54,118 nucleotides of DNA, taken from positions 1-54,118 of the forward strand of contig CAMNOV010000005.1 in the NCBI GenBank assembly GCA_946547105.1, given 5' to 3'. Position numbers and translations under genes: made by a program. A model generated the notes under the pieces. The model saw only the letters and a list, made by a program, of their open reading frames with translations. It ran no database searches and had not been told where the DNA came from. Source of the DNA: an uncultured Clostridia bacterium (GTDB lineage Bacteria; Bacillota; Clostridia; Oscillospirales; Oscillospiraceae). This document shows positions 39,848 to 48,114 of the stretch, in pieces. The stretch's first letter is position 1. Each line of letters begins with the position of its first letter.

Positions 39848-42472
39848 TCAGTATTCCATATTTTCGCTGTCTTCGTTCATTTCTGCGGCCAGAGCCAGAT
39901 CGCCGGCTGGGGCCATACCGAGCTGCGCCTGCAGCTCCTGCCATCCGTTGCGGTCGATGACGACGCTGCGGGGCTTGGCGCCCTCGTAGGGGCCGACGAT
40001 GCCGAGCTCTTCCATCTGGTCGACGATGCGGGCTGCGCGCGAATAGCCGAGCTTGACGCGCCGCTGCAGCATGGAGACCGAACAGGATTTGGCTTCCAGC
40101 ACGGCTTCCACCGCCTGCGGCAGCATCTCGTCGTAATCACCGGCCGGGCTGTCGTCCGCGGCAGCTTTGCCGTTATCTCCGCTGTTCTTCTCTTCCGCTG
40201 CCTTATTCATGTAGTCCTCAATGTCTGCGTTGGTCTGTGCGCCGCCGGCGTTTTCCTTGATGAACTGCACCACGGCCTCGCGCTCCTCGTCGGAGACGAA
40301 GGCGCCCTGGATGCGCACCGGCTTGCCGACGCCGACCGGAGAGAACAGCATGTCGCCCATGCCGACCAGCTTTTCCGCGCCGCTCTGATCGAGAATGATG
40401 CGGCTTTCCATCGCGGACGAGACCGCAAAGGCAATGCGGGACGGAACGTTTGCTTTCATCAGGCCGGTGATAACATCCGCCGAAGGACGCTGCGTTGCGA
40501 TCACCAGGTGCATGCCGGCCGCACGGCCCATCTGCGCCACGCGGCAGATGCTCTCTTCCACTTCTTTGGCGGCGATCATCATCAGGTCGGCCAGCTCGTC
40601 GATGACGATGACGACCTGCGGGAGCGTCTGTTCGCCGTTCGCTTCACAGTGACGGTTATAGCCCTCCAGGTCTCTCACGCCCGCTTCGGAGAACAGGCGG
40701 TAGCGCTTGAGCATTTCGACCACCGACCACTGCAGCGCACCGGCGGCCTTCTTCGGGTCGGTGACGACAGGAACATACAGGTGAGGGATGCCGTTATAGA
40801 TGCCGAGCTCGACCATCTTCGGGTCGATCATGATGAGCTTCACCTCATCCGGTCGCGCTTTGTACAGCAGGCTCAGGATCAGGCTGTTCATGCAGACGGA
40901 TTTGCCCGAACCGGTGGTACCGGCGATCAACAGATGAGGCAGTTTGGCGATGTTGCCGACGATGCCCTCGCCGCTGATATCCTTGCCGAGCGCAAAGCTG
41001 ATCTTGCTCTTGGCGTTGGCGAACTTGGGCGTCTCCAGGATATCGCGCAGATAGACGGTGCTGACGAGCTTGTTCGGCACCTCGATGCCGACGGTGGAGA
41101 TCTTGTCCGGGATCGGCGCGATGCGGACGTTGACGACGCCGAGCGCCAGCGCCAGGTCGCCCGCCAGGTTCGTCACGCGCGAAAGCTTGACGCCCTGTTC
41201 CAGCTCGATATCATAGCGCGTCACGGTGGGGCCGCGGATCACGCCGACGATGGCGGAGCTGATGCCGAAGCTGTGCAGCGCATTTTCCAGGCGCTCGCGG
41301 TTGAGACGCACTTCGTCGCGGTAATCAATGTTGGCATTCGTGCCGCCGCGCAGCAGATTCAGCGGCGGGAACTGATACTCCGGATGGTCCGTCTGGGAAG
41401 CGATCGTATCGGCCACGGCCTTCGCCTCGGCCTCCACGTCCACTTTGGCCGGTTTCTTCGGCTTGGGCGGATCGGAGATCTCGGTCGCGGCGACCGTCGG
41501 CCTAACGCGGGAAGGCGCGGGCTGCGGATCGCGCTGCAGCGCGATCCCTGCGAGATCGGCCGCGTCCTCGAGGTCCATCGGCTCCACGCGCTCCGTCGGG
41601 CTGACCGTCTGAACGGAGGGCGTCTTCTTTCTCACGCGGGCGCGCTTGGGCTCGGCCTCCGCGGTCTTCGCGTCGTCAAATTCGCGCACCGGGATGAATT
41701 CCTCGTCGTCGCCGAGCGGGAGATCCATTTCCCGGCCGCTACGGCCGAGCGGGCGTGGGAAGGGATCGGCCGCGGGCGTTTTCTTTTTCTTCTGTATAAA
41801 TTTCGCAGGCGCGGTCCGGGTCTCCAGCGGGAGATCCTCCACCTCGTAGGGCCGGGTGGCGCGGTCCTTGATTTTATTGGCGGCGCCGCTGACGTCGAAT
41901 TTGGTGCCGACAATCAGGAACAGGCCGAAGATCATCAGCAGGACGATAAACGCGCCTACCTTGCTGAAGGCCTTGTACAGGGCATAGCCGAACAGGCCGC
42001 CCAGTACGCCGCCGGAGGCCAGATTGCGGCCTTCTTTGGCAAGATCGCTGATCACATCACGGAGAATAAAGTTCTCGGGAGGCGCACCGACATTGATCAC
42101 ATGCATCATCGCGCCGAAGAGGACCGGCAGCATCAGGATGCACAGCACACGGAACGCGACCGGTCTGCCGTGATGAAACAGCAGGATCACCGAGCAGAAC
42201 AGGAAAGCCGGGATCACGAGCCAGAAGCCATAGCCGACAAGGGTCTTGATAAAATCGGTGCCGAGGACGATGAACGCACCCTCGGAATTAAAGAAACTGA
42301 TGATCAGAAAAACAGCGGCAAAGAAAAATACCAGGCCCAGGATCTCGCGTCTCTTGGGAGCCGCGGTCTCGGCCGGCGGCGCCTGCCGCTTCGTGCCGGA
42401 CGACTTGGGCGAAGATTTTGCCGACGAAGATCCGGTCGTTTTTTTCTTTTTTGATTTTGTGGTCTGTGCCAT
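39848..42472 (-). CDS. ftsK: FtsK/SpoIIIE DNA translocase
   Basis: 874 residues. Four or so N-terminal membrane segments (about 45-190) follow a basic, Ser/Lys-rich tail; then a charged linker (about 200-400); then the RecA-type motor with Walker A GTTGSGKSVCMNSL (about 515) and Walker B VVIVIDELADLMM; then the winged-helix gamma domain (about 805-865: YSRAARIVDQMEELGIVGP). It pumps DNA at the division or sporulation septum. The length fits SpoIIIE/FtsK of Firmicutes; in a spore former it may serve both roles. Confidence 0.95.
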   Translation of the reverse strand: MAQTTKSKKKKTTGSSSAKSSPKSSGTKRQAPPAETAAPKRREILGLVFFFAAVFLIISFFNSEGAFIVLGTDFIKTLVGYGFWLVIPAFLFCSVILLFHHGRPVAFRVLCILMLPVLFGAMMHVINVGAPPENFILRDVISDLAKEGRNLASGGVLGGLFGYALYKAFSKVGAFIVLLMIFGLFLIVGTKFDVSGAANKIKDRATRPYEVEDLPLETRTAPAKFIQKKKKTPAADPFPRPLGRSGREMDLPLGDDEEFIPVREFDDAKTAEAEPKRARVRKKTPSVQTVSPTERVEPMDLEDAADLAGIALQRDPQPAPSRVRPTVAATEISDPPKPKKPAKVDVEAEAKAVADTIASQTDHPEYQFPPLNLLRGGTNANIDYRDEVRLNRERLENALHSFGISSAIVGVIRGPTVTRYDIELEQGVKLSRVTNLAGDLALALGVVNVRIAPIPDKISTVGIEVPNKLVSTVYLRDILETPKFANAKSKISFALGKDISGEGIVGNIAKLPHLLIAGTTGSGKSVCMNSLILSLLYKARPDEVKLIMIDPKMVELGIYNGIPHLYVPVVTDPKKAAGALQWSVVEMLKRYRLFSEAGVRDLEGYNRHCEANGEQTLPQVVIVIDELADLMMIAAKEVEESICRVAQMGRAAGMHLVIATQRPSADVITGLMKANVPSRIAFAVSSAMESRIILDQSGAEKLVGMGDMLFSPVGVGKPVRIQGAFVSDEEREAVVQFIKENAGGAQTNADIEDYMNKAAEEKNSGDNGKAAADDSPAGDYDEMLPQAVEAVLEAKSCSVSMLQRRVKLGYSRAARIVDQMEELGIVGPYEGAKPRSVVIDRNGWQELQAQLGMAPAGDLALAAEMNEDSENMEY

Positions 42473-42490
42473 GGTAAACCCTTTCGTATA

Positions 42491-43324
42491 TCAGAAAATC
42501 ATCGTCAGAATGATGGACAGCGCGCCGACGATCCAGCAGTAATACGCAAAGCCGCCGAAGTGTCCGCTCCGGGAGATGCGCTTGAGCAGCGAGATCGCGC
42601 CGATGCCGGTGACCATCGCCACCGCCGTGCCGACCAGATAAGCCGGCATGCTGGCCCAGTCGATGCCCTCACGCGCGGCGTCGACAAAACTGAGGATATT
42701 GGCGCCGAGCACGGCGGGAAGGCTCATCAGGAAGGCAAATTTCACAGCAAATTCACGCTTGAGGCCCGTGGCAAGGCCGGCGGTGATCGTGGTGCCGGAG
42801 CGGGACAGGCCGGGGATCGTGGCCACGCACTGGCACACGCCGATCAGCAGCGCGTCCACCATGGTCATGTTTTTCTCCGTCTTGTTGCCCTGCACCATCT
42901 TATCGGAGACATAGAGCATGAAGCCGGTGAAGATCAGCATGACGCCGATAAAAATGCTGTCGTTATACAGGCCCTCGAGCATATCCTTGATGGGCATGAT
43001 GAGGAAAAGCGGGAGCGTGGCCAGAACGATCATCAGAAACAGGCGGGCGGCGGGATAATGCTCCTTTCTCTTTCCGGCAAGCGGCCCCAGATTGACAAAA
43101 CCGAGCACCTCGAAAAACATATCGACGATGTCCTGCCAATAGACGACGCAGATCGAAATCAGCGTACCCAGATGGAGCAGCACGTCAAAAAACATATGTC
43201 CGTTTTCCGCCGTGGTCATATCAAAAAGGTTGTTGAGCACCGAAAGATGACCGGAGCTCGAGATCGGCAGAAACTCCGCCAGCCCCTGGACGATGCCAAG
43301 GATGATCGCATTCCAGATCGTCAA
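42491..43324 (-). CDS. uppP: Undecaprenyl-diphosphatase UppP (BacA)
   Basis: 277 residues, multi-pass membrane enzyme recycling the peptidoglycan lipid carrier. The two signature repeats QGLAEFLPISSSGHL (about 13-27) and PGLSRSGTTITAGL (about 170-183) are intact. The start codon is TTG (43322-43324), eight bases after GGAGG. It leads a transcript with ftsK 18 bases downstream. Confidence 0.95.
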   Translation of the reverse strand: MTIWNAIILGIVQGLAEFLPISSSGHLSVLNNLFDMTTAENGHMFFDVLLHLGTLISICVVYWQDIVDMFFEVLGFVNLGPLAGKRKEHYPAARLFLMIVLATLPLFLIMPIKDMLEGLYNDSIFIGVMLIFTGFMLYVSDKMVQGNKTEKNMTMVDALLIGVCQCVATIPGLSRSGTTITAGLATGLKREFAVKFAFLMSLPAVLGANILSFVDAAREGIDWASMPAYLVGTAVAMVTGIGAISLLKRISRSGHFGGFAYYCWIVGALSIILTMIF

Positions 43325-43359
43325 AACAGCTTCCTCCCCAAAGAACTCATAATATATTA

Positions 43360-43388
43360 TTTATAGCACAATCTTCCGATTATGACAA
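43360..43388 (-). promoter_or_regulatory. Sigma-A promoter of uppP-ftsK
   Basis: TTGTCA (43383-43388) and TATAAA (43360-43365) with 17 bases between and an extended TGC before the -10 box. Confidence 0.8.
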
Positions 43389-43396
43389 GTGCGCGA

Positions 43397-43440
43397 AACA
43401 GGCGCCGCCTTTTCTCCGCGGGCGGCGCCTGTTCTTTTTT
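43397..43440. terminator. Terminator hairpin after the GH3 gene
   Basis: A 13-base stem AACAGGCGCCGCC (43397-43409) with GGCGGCGCCTGTT (43421-43433). The T run is stronger on the plus strand (TTTTTT) than on the minus strand, where the GH3 gene ends at 43454; it lies just upstream of the uppP promoter. Confidence 0.7.
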
Positions 43441-43453
43441 CCTTTGCGTTTTC

Positions 43454-45787
43454 TTATTTCTTTTGGTCCATCAATCTGCGCAGCGCCCGGAGCGGGTGTC
43501 CGTTGCTGAGCTCCAGCACGGCGTCCAGAGCGTCGCTGTCCCTGCCCATAAAGATCTTCAGCGTGCGCAGCGGCGCATCCAGCGATGAGCTGAGCGTCAT
43601 CCGGTATTCCGGGCTGCCGGGCTCGGCGCCGCTGATCCTGGAGATGCTTTTCTCCATGGCTTTGGAGATCAGTTTGGCCGTCAGCGAATCTTCGCGCATT
43701 TCGTCAAGGGTGTTTTCCATCGTATAGGTCCCCTTTCGTGCGCGCTGTTCCGCCGCCGGGCGGCCGAGCAGATGCTCAAAGGCGATGTGAGACGGGGCGC
43801 CGAGAGGCTTGCAGTACCAGTCGGGATACGCCGTACCGTTCCAGGTGACGCCGTCCCGATGGACGCTGCCGTGCAAAACAAGCTGATCGGAGGCGAAACC
43901 CACGTGGATCCCGTATTCGCCTGTGGGAACGATCCAGCCGTCCTGCCAGACGGAAAAACAGCGCTCGTCAAGAGTAAAGCTGACGGTCTTTGTCTCTCCG
44001 CGCTTGAGAAACACTTTTTCAAAACGCTTTAATTCAAACACCGGACGATAGTCCGAACTGGCGGGCGGTGAAACATAGAGCTGAACCGTCTCCGCACCGT
44101 CCGTTTTTCCGGTGTTTTTTACGCGGCAGCTGACTACGTCGCCCCGGATCTCAAGATCCGAACAGGAAAAGCTTGTATAACTCAGGCCGTGGCCGAAGGC
44201 ATAACGCAGCGGGAGCCCGGCCTTCTGATACCAGCGATAGCCGACATAGATCCCTTCGCGGTAGTGCGCGTCCTTGTGCTGACCGGCGTAATACGAGGCG
44301 GAAACGCAGTCCTTATACTTCAATGGCCAGCTTTCCGCGAGCTTTCCGCAGGGATTGGCCCGTCCGAACAGTAGGTCGAGCGCAGCCTCGGCTCCCGCCT
44401 CGCCGGAAAGGCCGAGATACAGGATGCTTTTGACCTGTTCGGCCCAGGGAAGCTCCACCGGGCTTCCGCAGCACAGCACGACGACCGTGCGCGGATTGAC
44501 CGCGGCGATATGCTCGATCAGTTCGTTGTATCCGGCAGGCAGCTTCATATCATCACGATCAAAGCCCTCGGATTCGATGCTGTCCGGCAGACCGGCGAAA
44601 ATAACGACCGTTCCCGCCTTTTTCGCGGCCTTCTCGGCAGCCTGCAGCAGCTTTTTATCGCTGCTGCCGTCCGGCAGGCAGCCGGGTTGAACGGGAACAT
44701 CGGGGCAAAGTTCTGTGACCTGCCGAAGCCTGAGCGGATTGATATGGCTGCTGCCGCCGCCCTGATAGCGCAGCTGTCCGGCCATCGGCCCGACGAACAG
44801 AACGTCAAAATCTTCGCCGAGCGGCAAAAGCCGGTCTTTGTTCTGCAGCAGCACCGCGCTTTCCAGCACAGCGCGTTTGGCCAGCGCATGGTGGGCTTCG
44901 GCGTCAAAGGTTTTTTTCTCTTTCTGCACCGCCTGCGCACGCAGGGCAAGCTTAGCCACGCGCTCGGCCGAACGTGCCACGCAGGCGGGATCGAGCTTCC
45001 CGTCACGAACAGCCGCGGCGGCCTCCCTTTCCTGATAGGCCGAGCCGCCAGGCATGTTCAGATCGCAGCCCGCTTCAAAGCCACTCACGCGGTCATTCAT
45101 CGCGCCCCAGTCGGTGACGACCATGCCGTCAAAGCCCCATTCCTCGCGCAGGATATCCGTCAGAAGCTTTTTGCTGTCGGAGCAGTGCTCGCCGTTGACC
45201 TTGTTGTAGGCGCACATCACGGCGGAAGGCTTCCCTTCCTTGACCGCCGTTTCAAAGCCGCTGAGATAGATCTCACGCAGCGTACGCTCATCCAGCACGC
45301 TGTCGGAATTGAAACGCTTGTATTCCTGGCTGTTGCAGGCAAAATGCTTCAGGCAGGCGCCGACGCCGGTGCTCTCCACGCCGCGGATCATGGCGGCGGC
45401 CATCTTGCCGGTCAGCACGGGATCTTCGGAAAAATACTCAAAATTGCGTCCGCAGAGCGGATTGCGTTTGATGTTCGCGCCAGGGCCGAGCAGCAGCCCC
45501 ACGCCGTGGCTGGCGGCCTCTTCCCCGAGGGCGCGGCCGAGTTCCTCCATCAGCTTCGGATCCCAGCTGCAGGCGCTCAAAACCGCCGTGGGAAAGCAGG
45601 TCGCCGGCAGAGAGTTGTTGATATTCGCTTCGCTGACACCCTCCGGCATTTTCCGCAGGCCGTGGGGACCGTCGCTCATGCAGAGGATCGGCACGCCGGC
45701 ATCCGGCACCGCCTTGGTGTGCCAGTTGTCAGCGCCGGAGCACAGAGCGATCTGGTCCTCAAGACTCATGCGTTTGATCTGATCCAT
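43454..45787 (-). CDS. Glycoside hydrolase family 3 (beta-glucosidase-like)
   Basis: About 777 residues without a signal peptide, so cytosolic. The GH3 N-terminal barrel (SDGPHGLRK, KHFACNSQEYKRFNSDS), the nucleophile in GMVVTDWGAM (about residue 230), the C-terminal GH3 domain (LRYQGGGSSHINP, GFDRDDMKLPAGY) and an FnIII-like domain (AFGHGLSYTSF, GAETVQLYV) are in order. About 100 residues follow the FnIII domain (from HLLGRPAAEQ) and are predicted helical. The substrate, perhaps a plant beta-glucoside or xyloside, is not determined. GGAGG lies seven bases before the ATG. It follows a phosphoesterase by 20 bases. Confidence 0.93.
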   Translation of the reverse strand: MDQIKRMSLEDQIALCSGADNWHTKAVPDAGVPILCMSDGPHGLRKMPEGVSEANINNSLPATCFPTAVLSACSWDPKLMEELGRALGEEAASHGVGLLLGPGANIKRNPLCGRNFEYFSEDPVLTGKMAAAMIRGVESTGVGACLKHFACNSQEYKRFNSDSVLDERTLREIYLSGFETAVKEGKPSAVMCAYNKVNGEHCSDSKKLLTDILREEWGFDGMVVTDWGAMNDRVSGFEAGCDLNMPGGSAYQEREAAAAVRDGKLDPACVARSAERVAKLALRAQAVQKEKKTFDAEAHHALAKRAVLESAVLLQNKDRLLPLGEDFDVLFVGPMAGQLRYQGGGSSHINPLRLRQVTELCPDVPVQPGCLPDGSSDKKLLQAAEKAAKKAGTVVIFAGLPDSIESEGFDRDDMKLPAGYNELIEHIAAVNPRTVVVLCCGSPVELPWAEQVKSILYLGLSGEAGAEAALDLLFGRANPCGKLAESWPLKYKDCVSASYYAGQHKDAHYREGIYVGYRWYQKAGLPLRYAFGHGLSYTSFSCSDLEIRGDVVSCRVKNTGKTDGAETVQLYVSPPASSDYRPVFELKRFEKVFLKRGETKTVSFTLDERCFSVWQDGWIVPTGEYGIHVGFASDQLVLHGSVHRDGVTWNGTAYPDWYCKPLGAPSHIAFEHLLGRPAAEQRARKGTYTMENTLDEMREDSLTAKLISKAMEKSISRISGAEPGSPEYRMTLSSSLDAPLRTLKIFMGRDSDALDAVLELSNGHPLRALRRLMDQKK

Positions 45788-45807
45788 AGCGAATCCTCCC
45801 CTCTCGG

Positions 45808-46353
45808 TCAAAGCAGCTCGCGGTGATACGCTTCCCCGTTCATATCCTTCCAGGTCCATTCTGTTCCCTCCAGAATCAGATAGCCGTGCGGCGTATCCTC
45901 CTTGGGGATCGAAACCGAACCCGGGTTAAAAATGTAAACGCTTTCTCCGGTCTTTTCCCAGCAAGGCACGTGCGTGTGCCCGTGCAGCAGCACGTCGCCC
46001 GCACGCAGCGGAGGCAGATTGTCCTTATGCCAGAGGTGGCCGTGCGTGGCAAAGACCGTATGCTGCCCGGCAAACAACAGGCTGTAATCCGCCATCATCG
46101 GAAAAGAAAGCACCATCTGGTCAATCTCGGCGTCACAGTTGCCGCGTACGCCGAACACAAGGCCGCTGCGCTCGTTGAGCATCGCGGCGACTTCCATCGG
46201 CGCGTAATCCTCCGGCAGCGCGTTGCGCGGCCCATGGTACAGGATATCTCCCAGCAGCAAAAGCCGGTCCGCGTGCTCGCGGTCAAAGGCCTCGAGCAGA
46301 CGCCGGCACCAGAAAGCCGAGCCGTGGATATCGGACGCGATCATCAGTTTCAT
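45808..46353 (-). CDS. YfcE/MJ0936-type metallophosphoesterase
   Basis: 181 residues with the calcineurin-like metal motifs SDIHGS (7-12), GDILYHG, GNCDAE, THGHLWH and HGHTHVP in order. These enzymes hydrolyse phosphodiesters in vitro; the physiological substrate is unknown. I take the ATG at 46351-46353, eight bases after GGAGAG. It is cotranscribed with the GH3 gene. Confidence 0.9.
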   Translation of the reverse strand: MKLMIASDIHGSAFWCRRLLEAFDREHADRLLLLGDILYHGPRNALPEDYAPMEVAAMLNERSGLVFGVRGNCDAEIDQMVLSFPMMADYSLLFAGQHTVFATHGHLWHKDNLPPLRAGDVLLHGHTHVPCWEKTGESVYIFNPGSVSIPKEDTPHGYLILEGTEWTWKDMNGEAYHRELL

Positions 46354-46376
46354 TGCTATCACTCTCCTATATGGCG

Positions 46377-46405
46377 ATTATACCTTTTTCCATGGCGTAC
46401 TTCAA
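46377..46405 (-). promoter_or_regulatory. Sigma-A promoter of the phosphoesterase-GH3 operon
   Basis: TTGAAG (46400-46405) and TATAAT (46377-46382), 17-base spacer on the minus strand. Confidence 0.75.
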
Positions 46406-46428
46406 TGAAAAAAGCACAAAAGCGTTTC

Positions 46429-46457
46429 TTGACTTTTTTGCCGCTTTCTATGATAAT
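46429..46457 (+). promoter_or_regulatory. Sigma-A promoter of the DNA-glycosylase gene
   Basis: TTGACT (46429-46434) and GATAAT (46452-46457) with a 17-base spacer; divergent from the phosphoesterase promoter. Confidence 0.75.
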
Positions 46458-46477
46458 CCTTCTCGGAAGGTGATCAA

Positions 46478-46999
46478 ATGAGCGCACAGCGCCAAATCCT
46501 GTCCCACGGCTTCGGGCCCTTTTATACGCCGGAATCCCGCATCCTGATCCTCGGCAGTTTTCCCTCGGTCAAATCCCGGGAGCAGAGTTTCTTTTACGGC
46601 CATCCGCGCAATCGTTTCTGGCCGGTGCTGGCGGCGATTTTCCTGGAAGAAACGCCGCAGACGACGGATGAGAAAAAAGACTTTCTGAACAGAAACAAGA
46701 TCGCGCTCTACGACGTGATCGAAAGCTGCAGCATCGTCGGCTCGTCCGACAGCAGCATCCGGGACGTCGTCCCGGCCGATCTGCAGCCGATCCTGGAGGG
46801 AAGCCGGGTGGAAAACCGGATCTTCACCAACGGTGGGAAAGCTTCCGCGCTCTATCAGCGATATCTGCTGCCGACGCTCGGGATCCCGGCTGCAGCGATG
46901 CCCTCCACCAGTCCGGCCAATGCCGCCTGGTCATTGGAAAAGCTTGTTGAAACCTGGCGCAAAGCGCTTGCGCCGTATCTGTCAAACACGGAAGGATGA
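46478..46999 (+). CDS. Hypoxanthine/deoxyinosine DNA glycosylase (UDG family 6-like)
   Basis: 173 residues. The uracil-DNA-glycosylase fold motif ILGSFPSVKSREQSFFYGHPRNRFWPVL (read as GSFPSVKS, then YGHPRNRFW) and the late SPANAAWSLEKL segment are diagnostic of the family 6 enzymes that remove hypoxanthine from DNA. GGAAGG precedes the ATG. The stop overlaps the start of the DUF3783 gene as ATGA. Confidence 0.9.
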   Translation: MSAQRQILSHGFGPFYTPESRILILGSFPSVKSREQSFFYGHPRNRFWPVLAAIFLEETPQTTDEKKDFLNRNKIALYDVIESCSIVGSSDSSIRDVVPADLQPILEGSRVENRIFTNGGKASALYQRYLLPTLGIPAAAMPSTSPANAAWSLEKLVETWRKALAPYLSNTEG

Positions 47000-47418
47000 T
47001 CGAAAGCATGCCGCTGCAAATACCGAACAAACGAAATCCACAGGTGCTCCTGTTTTCCTTTCGCCCGGAGGAGCGCACGATGCGCATCATCCGCTACCTG
47101 ACGGCGCAGGGCGTGTCCGTGCGCACGGTACAGGCGGCGGAATTGGGCGAGACGCTCGGATATCTCTTCTCCCTGCCCGGGTATGAAAAGCGAAGAGCCC
47201 CCTCTTTCCTGACACAGAGCGTGCCGGAAATGCTCGTGATGCACGGCTTTGACCAGGCGACGCTGGACGCCTTTCTGCGTTTTTTTCGCGAGGAAGGCGT
47301 ACGGCGCGTGGAGCTGAAGGCCGTTCTGACGCCGACCAACGCTTCCTGGACGGCGGCGGAACTGTCCCGTCATCTGGCGGCGGAACGCGACGCGCTGCAA
47401 AAGCGCAAGAGAGCGTAA
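46996..47418 (+). CDS. DUF3783-domain protein
   Basis: 140 residues. The C-terminal part (EMLVMHGFDQATLDAFLRFFREEGVRRVELKAVLTPTNASW) matches the DUF3783 pattern, a small domain common in Clostridia with no known function. The start ATG overlaps the glycosylase stop, so the two are likely made together. Confidence 0.8.
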   Translation: MIESMPLQIPNKRNPQVLLFSFRPEERTMRIIRYLTAQGVSVRTVQAAELGETLGYLFSLPGYEKRRAPSFLTQSVPEMLVMHGFDQATLDAFLRFFREEGVRRVELKAVLTPTNASWTAAELSRHLAAERDALQKRKRA

Positions 47419-47425
47419 AAAAAGC

Positions 47426-47454
47426 TTGAATTGTACATTTAGGTATGCTATACT
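47426..47454 (+). promoter_or_regulatory. Sigma-A promoter of secG
   Basis: TTGAAT (47426-47431) and TATACT (47449-47454) with 17 bases between and a TGC extended -10. Confidence 0.8.
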
Positions 47455-47497
47455 GTCAAAGCTGTCAAACTGAAAAATATCGAAAGGATTGATATAC

Positions 47498-47734
47498 ATG
47501 ACTGCCATTAAAATCATTCTCACGATCCTGCAGCTTCTCTCCGGCCTCGCGGTGACCGCCGTTGTTCTGATGCAGAGCGGCAAGAGCGCCGGCCTGTCCG
47601 GTGCGATCTCCGGCGGCGCCGAGACCTTCCTTTCCAAGGGCAAGGCCAAGACCTGGGACGAAAAGCTCGCCAAGGCGACCCCGTGGTTTGCCGGCGTGTT
47701 CGTTCTGCTGACCTTCGTGCTGCACTTTGTTTGA
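47498..47734 (+). CDS. secG: Preprotein translocase subunit SecG
   Basis: 78 residues with two membrane helices and the SecG core VVLMQSGKSAGLSGAISGGAETF. It assists SecYE-dependent protein export. AAAGGAT precedes the ATG. It is a single-gene unit; the frequent downstream partner rnr is not present. Confidence 0.95.
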   Translation: MTAIKIILTILQLLSGLAVTAVVLMQSGKSAGLSGAISGGAETFLSKGKAKTWDEKLAKATPWFAGVFVLLTFVLHFV

Positions 47735-47742
47735 CAAACAGT

Positions 47743-47779
47743 AAAATACCCGTCCGATTCAATCGGACGGGTATTTTTT
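47743..47779. terminator. Bidirectional terminator between secG and the Spx-like gene
   Basis: ATACCCGTCCGATT/AATCGGACGGGTAT stem flanked by A and T runs. It overlaps the stop codon of the convergent gene. Confidence 0.9.
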
Positions 47780-48110
47780 ATTCCCAGGTTTTCCAGATCT
47801 CCGGACAATAGCCCACGGTGGCCTGTTTGCCGTTTCGGACGACGGGCGTTTTGATAAGATAAGGGTCCTCGTAAAGCTTGTCGAGCTTGGCCTCGTTCGA
47901 GGCCAGGTACTGAAGCAGCGGATAGTCCTGATTCTTTTCGTCGATCAGCGCTTCCAGGCCGACGGCGTTCTTCACCGAGTTCAGCTCGCCCCGGCTCATG
48001 CCGAAGCGCAGGATATCGACATACTGATACTTGATCCGACGCTCCTTGAACCAGCGCTCGGCTTTTTTTGTGTCAAAGCACTTGGCTTTGCCGAATATCT
48101 GGATGTTCAT
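47778..48110 (-). CDS. Spx/ArsC-family protein with one active-site-like Cys
   Basis: 110 residues of the ArsC-like thioredoxin fold. The N-terminal motif is KCFDTKKAERWF, with a single Cys instead of the CxxC of Spx, and the conserved YLIKTPVVRNGKQATVGY follows, including the cis-Pro region. Such proteins are either arsenate-reductase-like enzymes or Spx-type regulators of RNA polymerase; the single Cys leans toward the YffB/ArsC group. It follows rnj by 4 bases. Confidence 0.88.
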   Translation of the reverse strand: MNIQIFGKAKCFDTKKAERWFKERRIKYQYVDILRFGMSRGELNSVKNAVGLEALIDEKNQDYPLLQYLASNEAKLDKLYEDPYLIKTPVVRNGKQATVGYCPEIWKTWE

Positions 48111-48114
48111 AGGC

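Noticed and set aside
39830-42454. An 874-codon open frame antisense to ftsK
   Set aside because: It mirrors the whole ftsK gene and arises from G/C-ending codon bias; its translation is rich in His, Asp, Arg and Ala with no family motif and no ribosome binding site.
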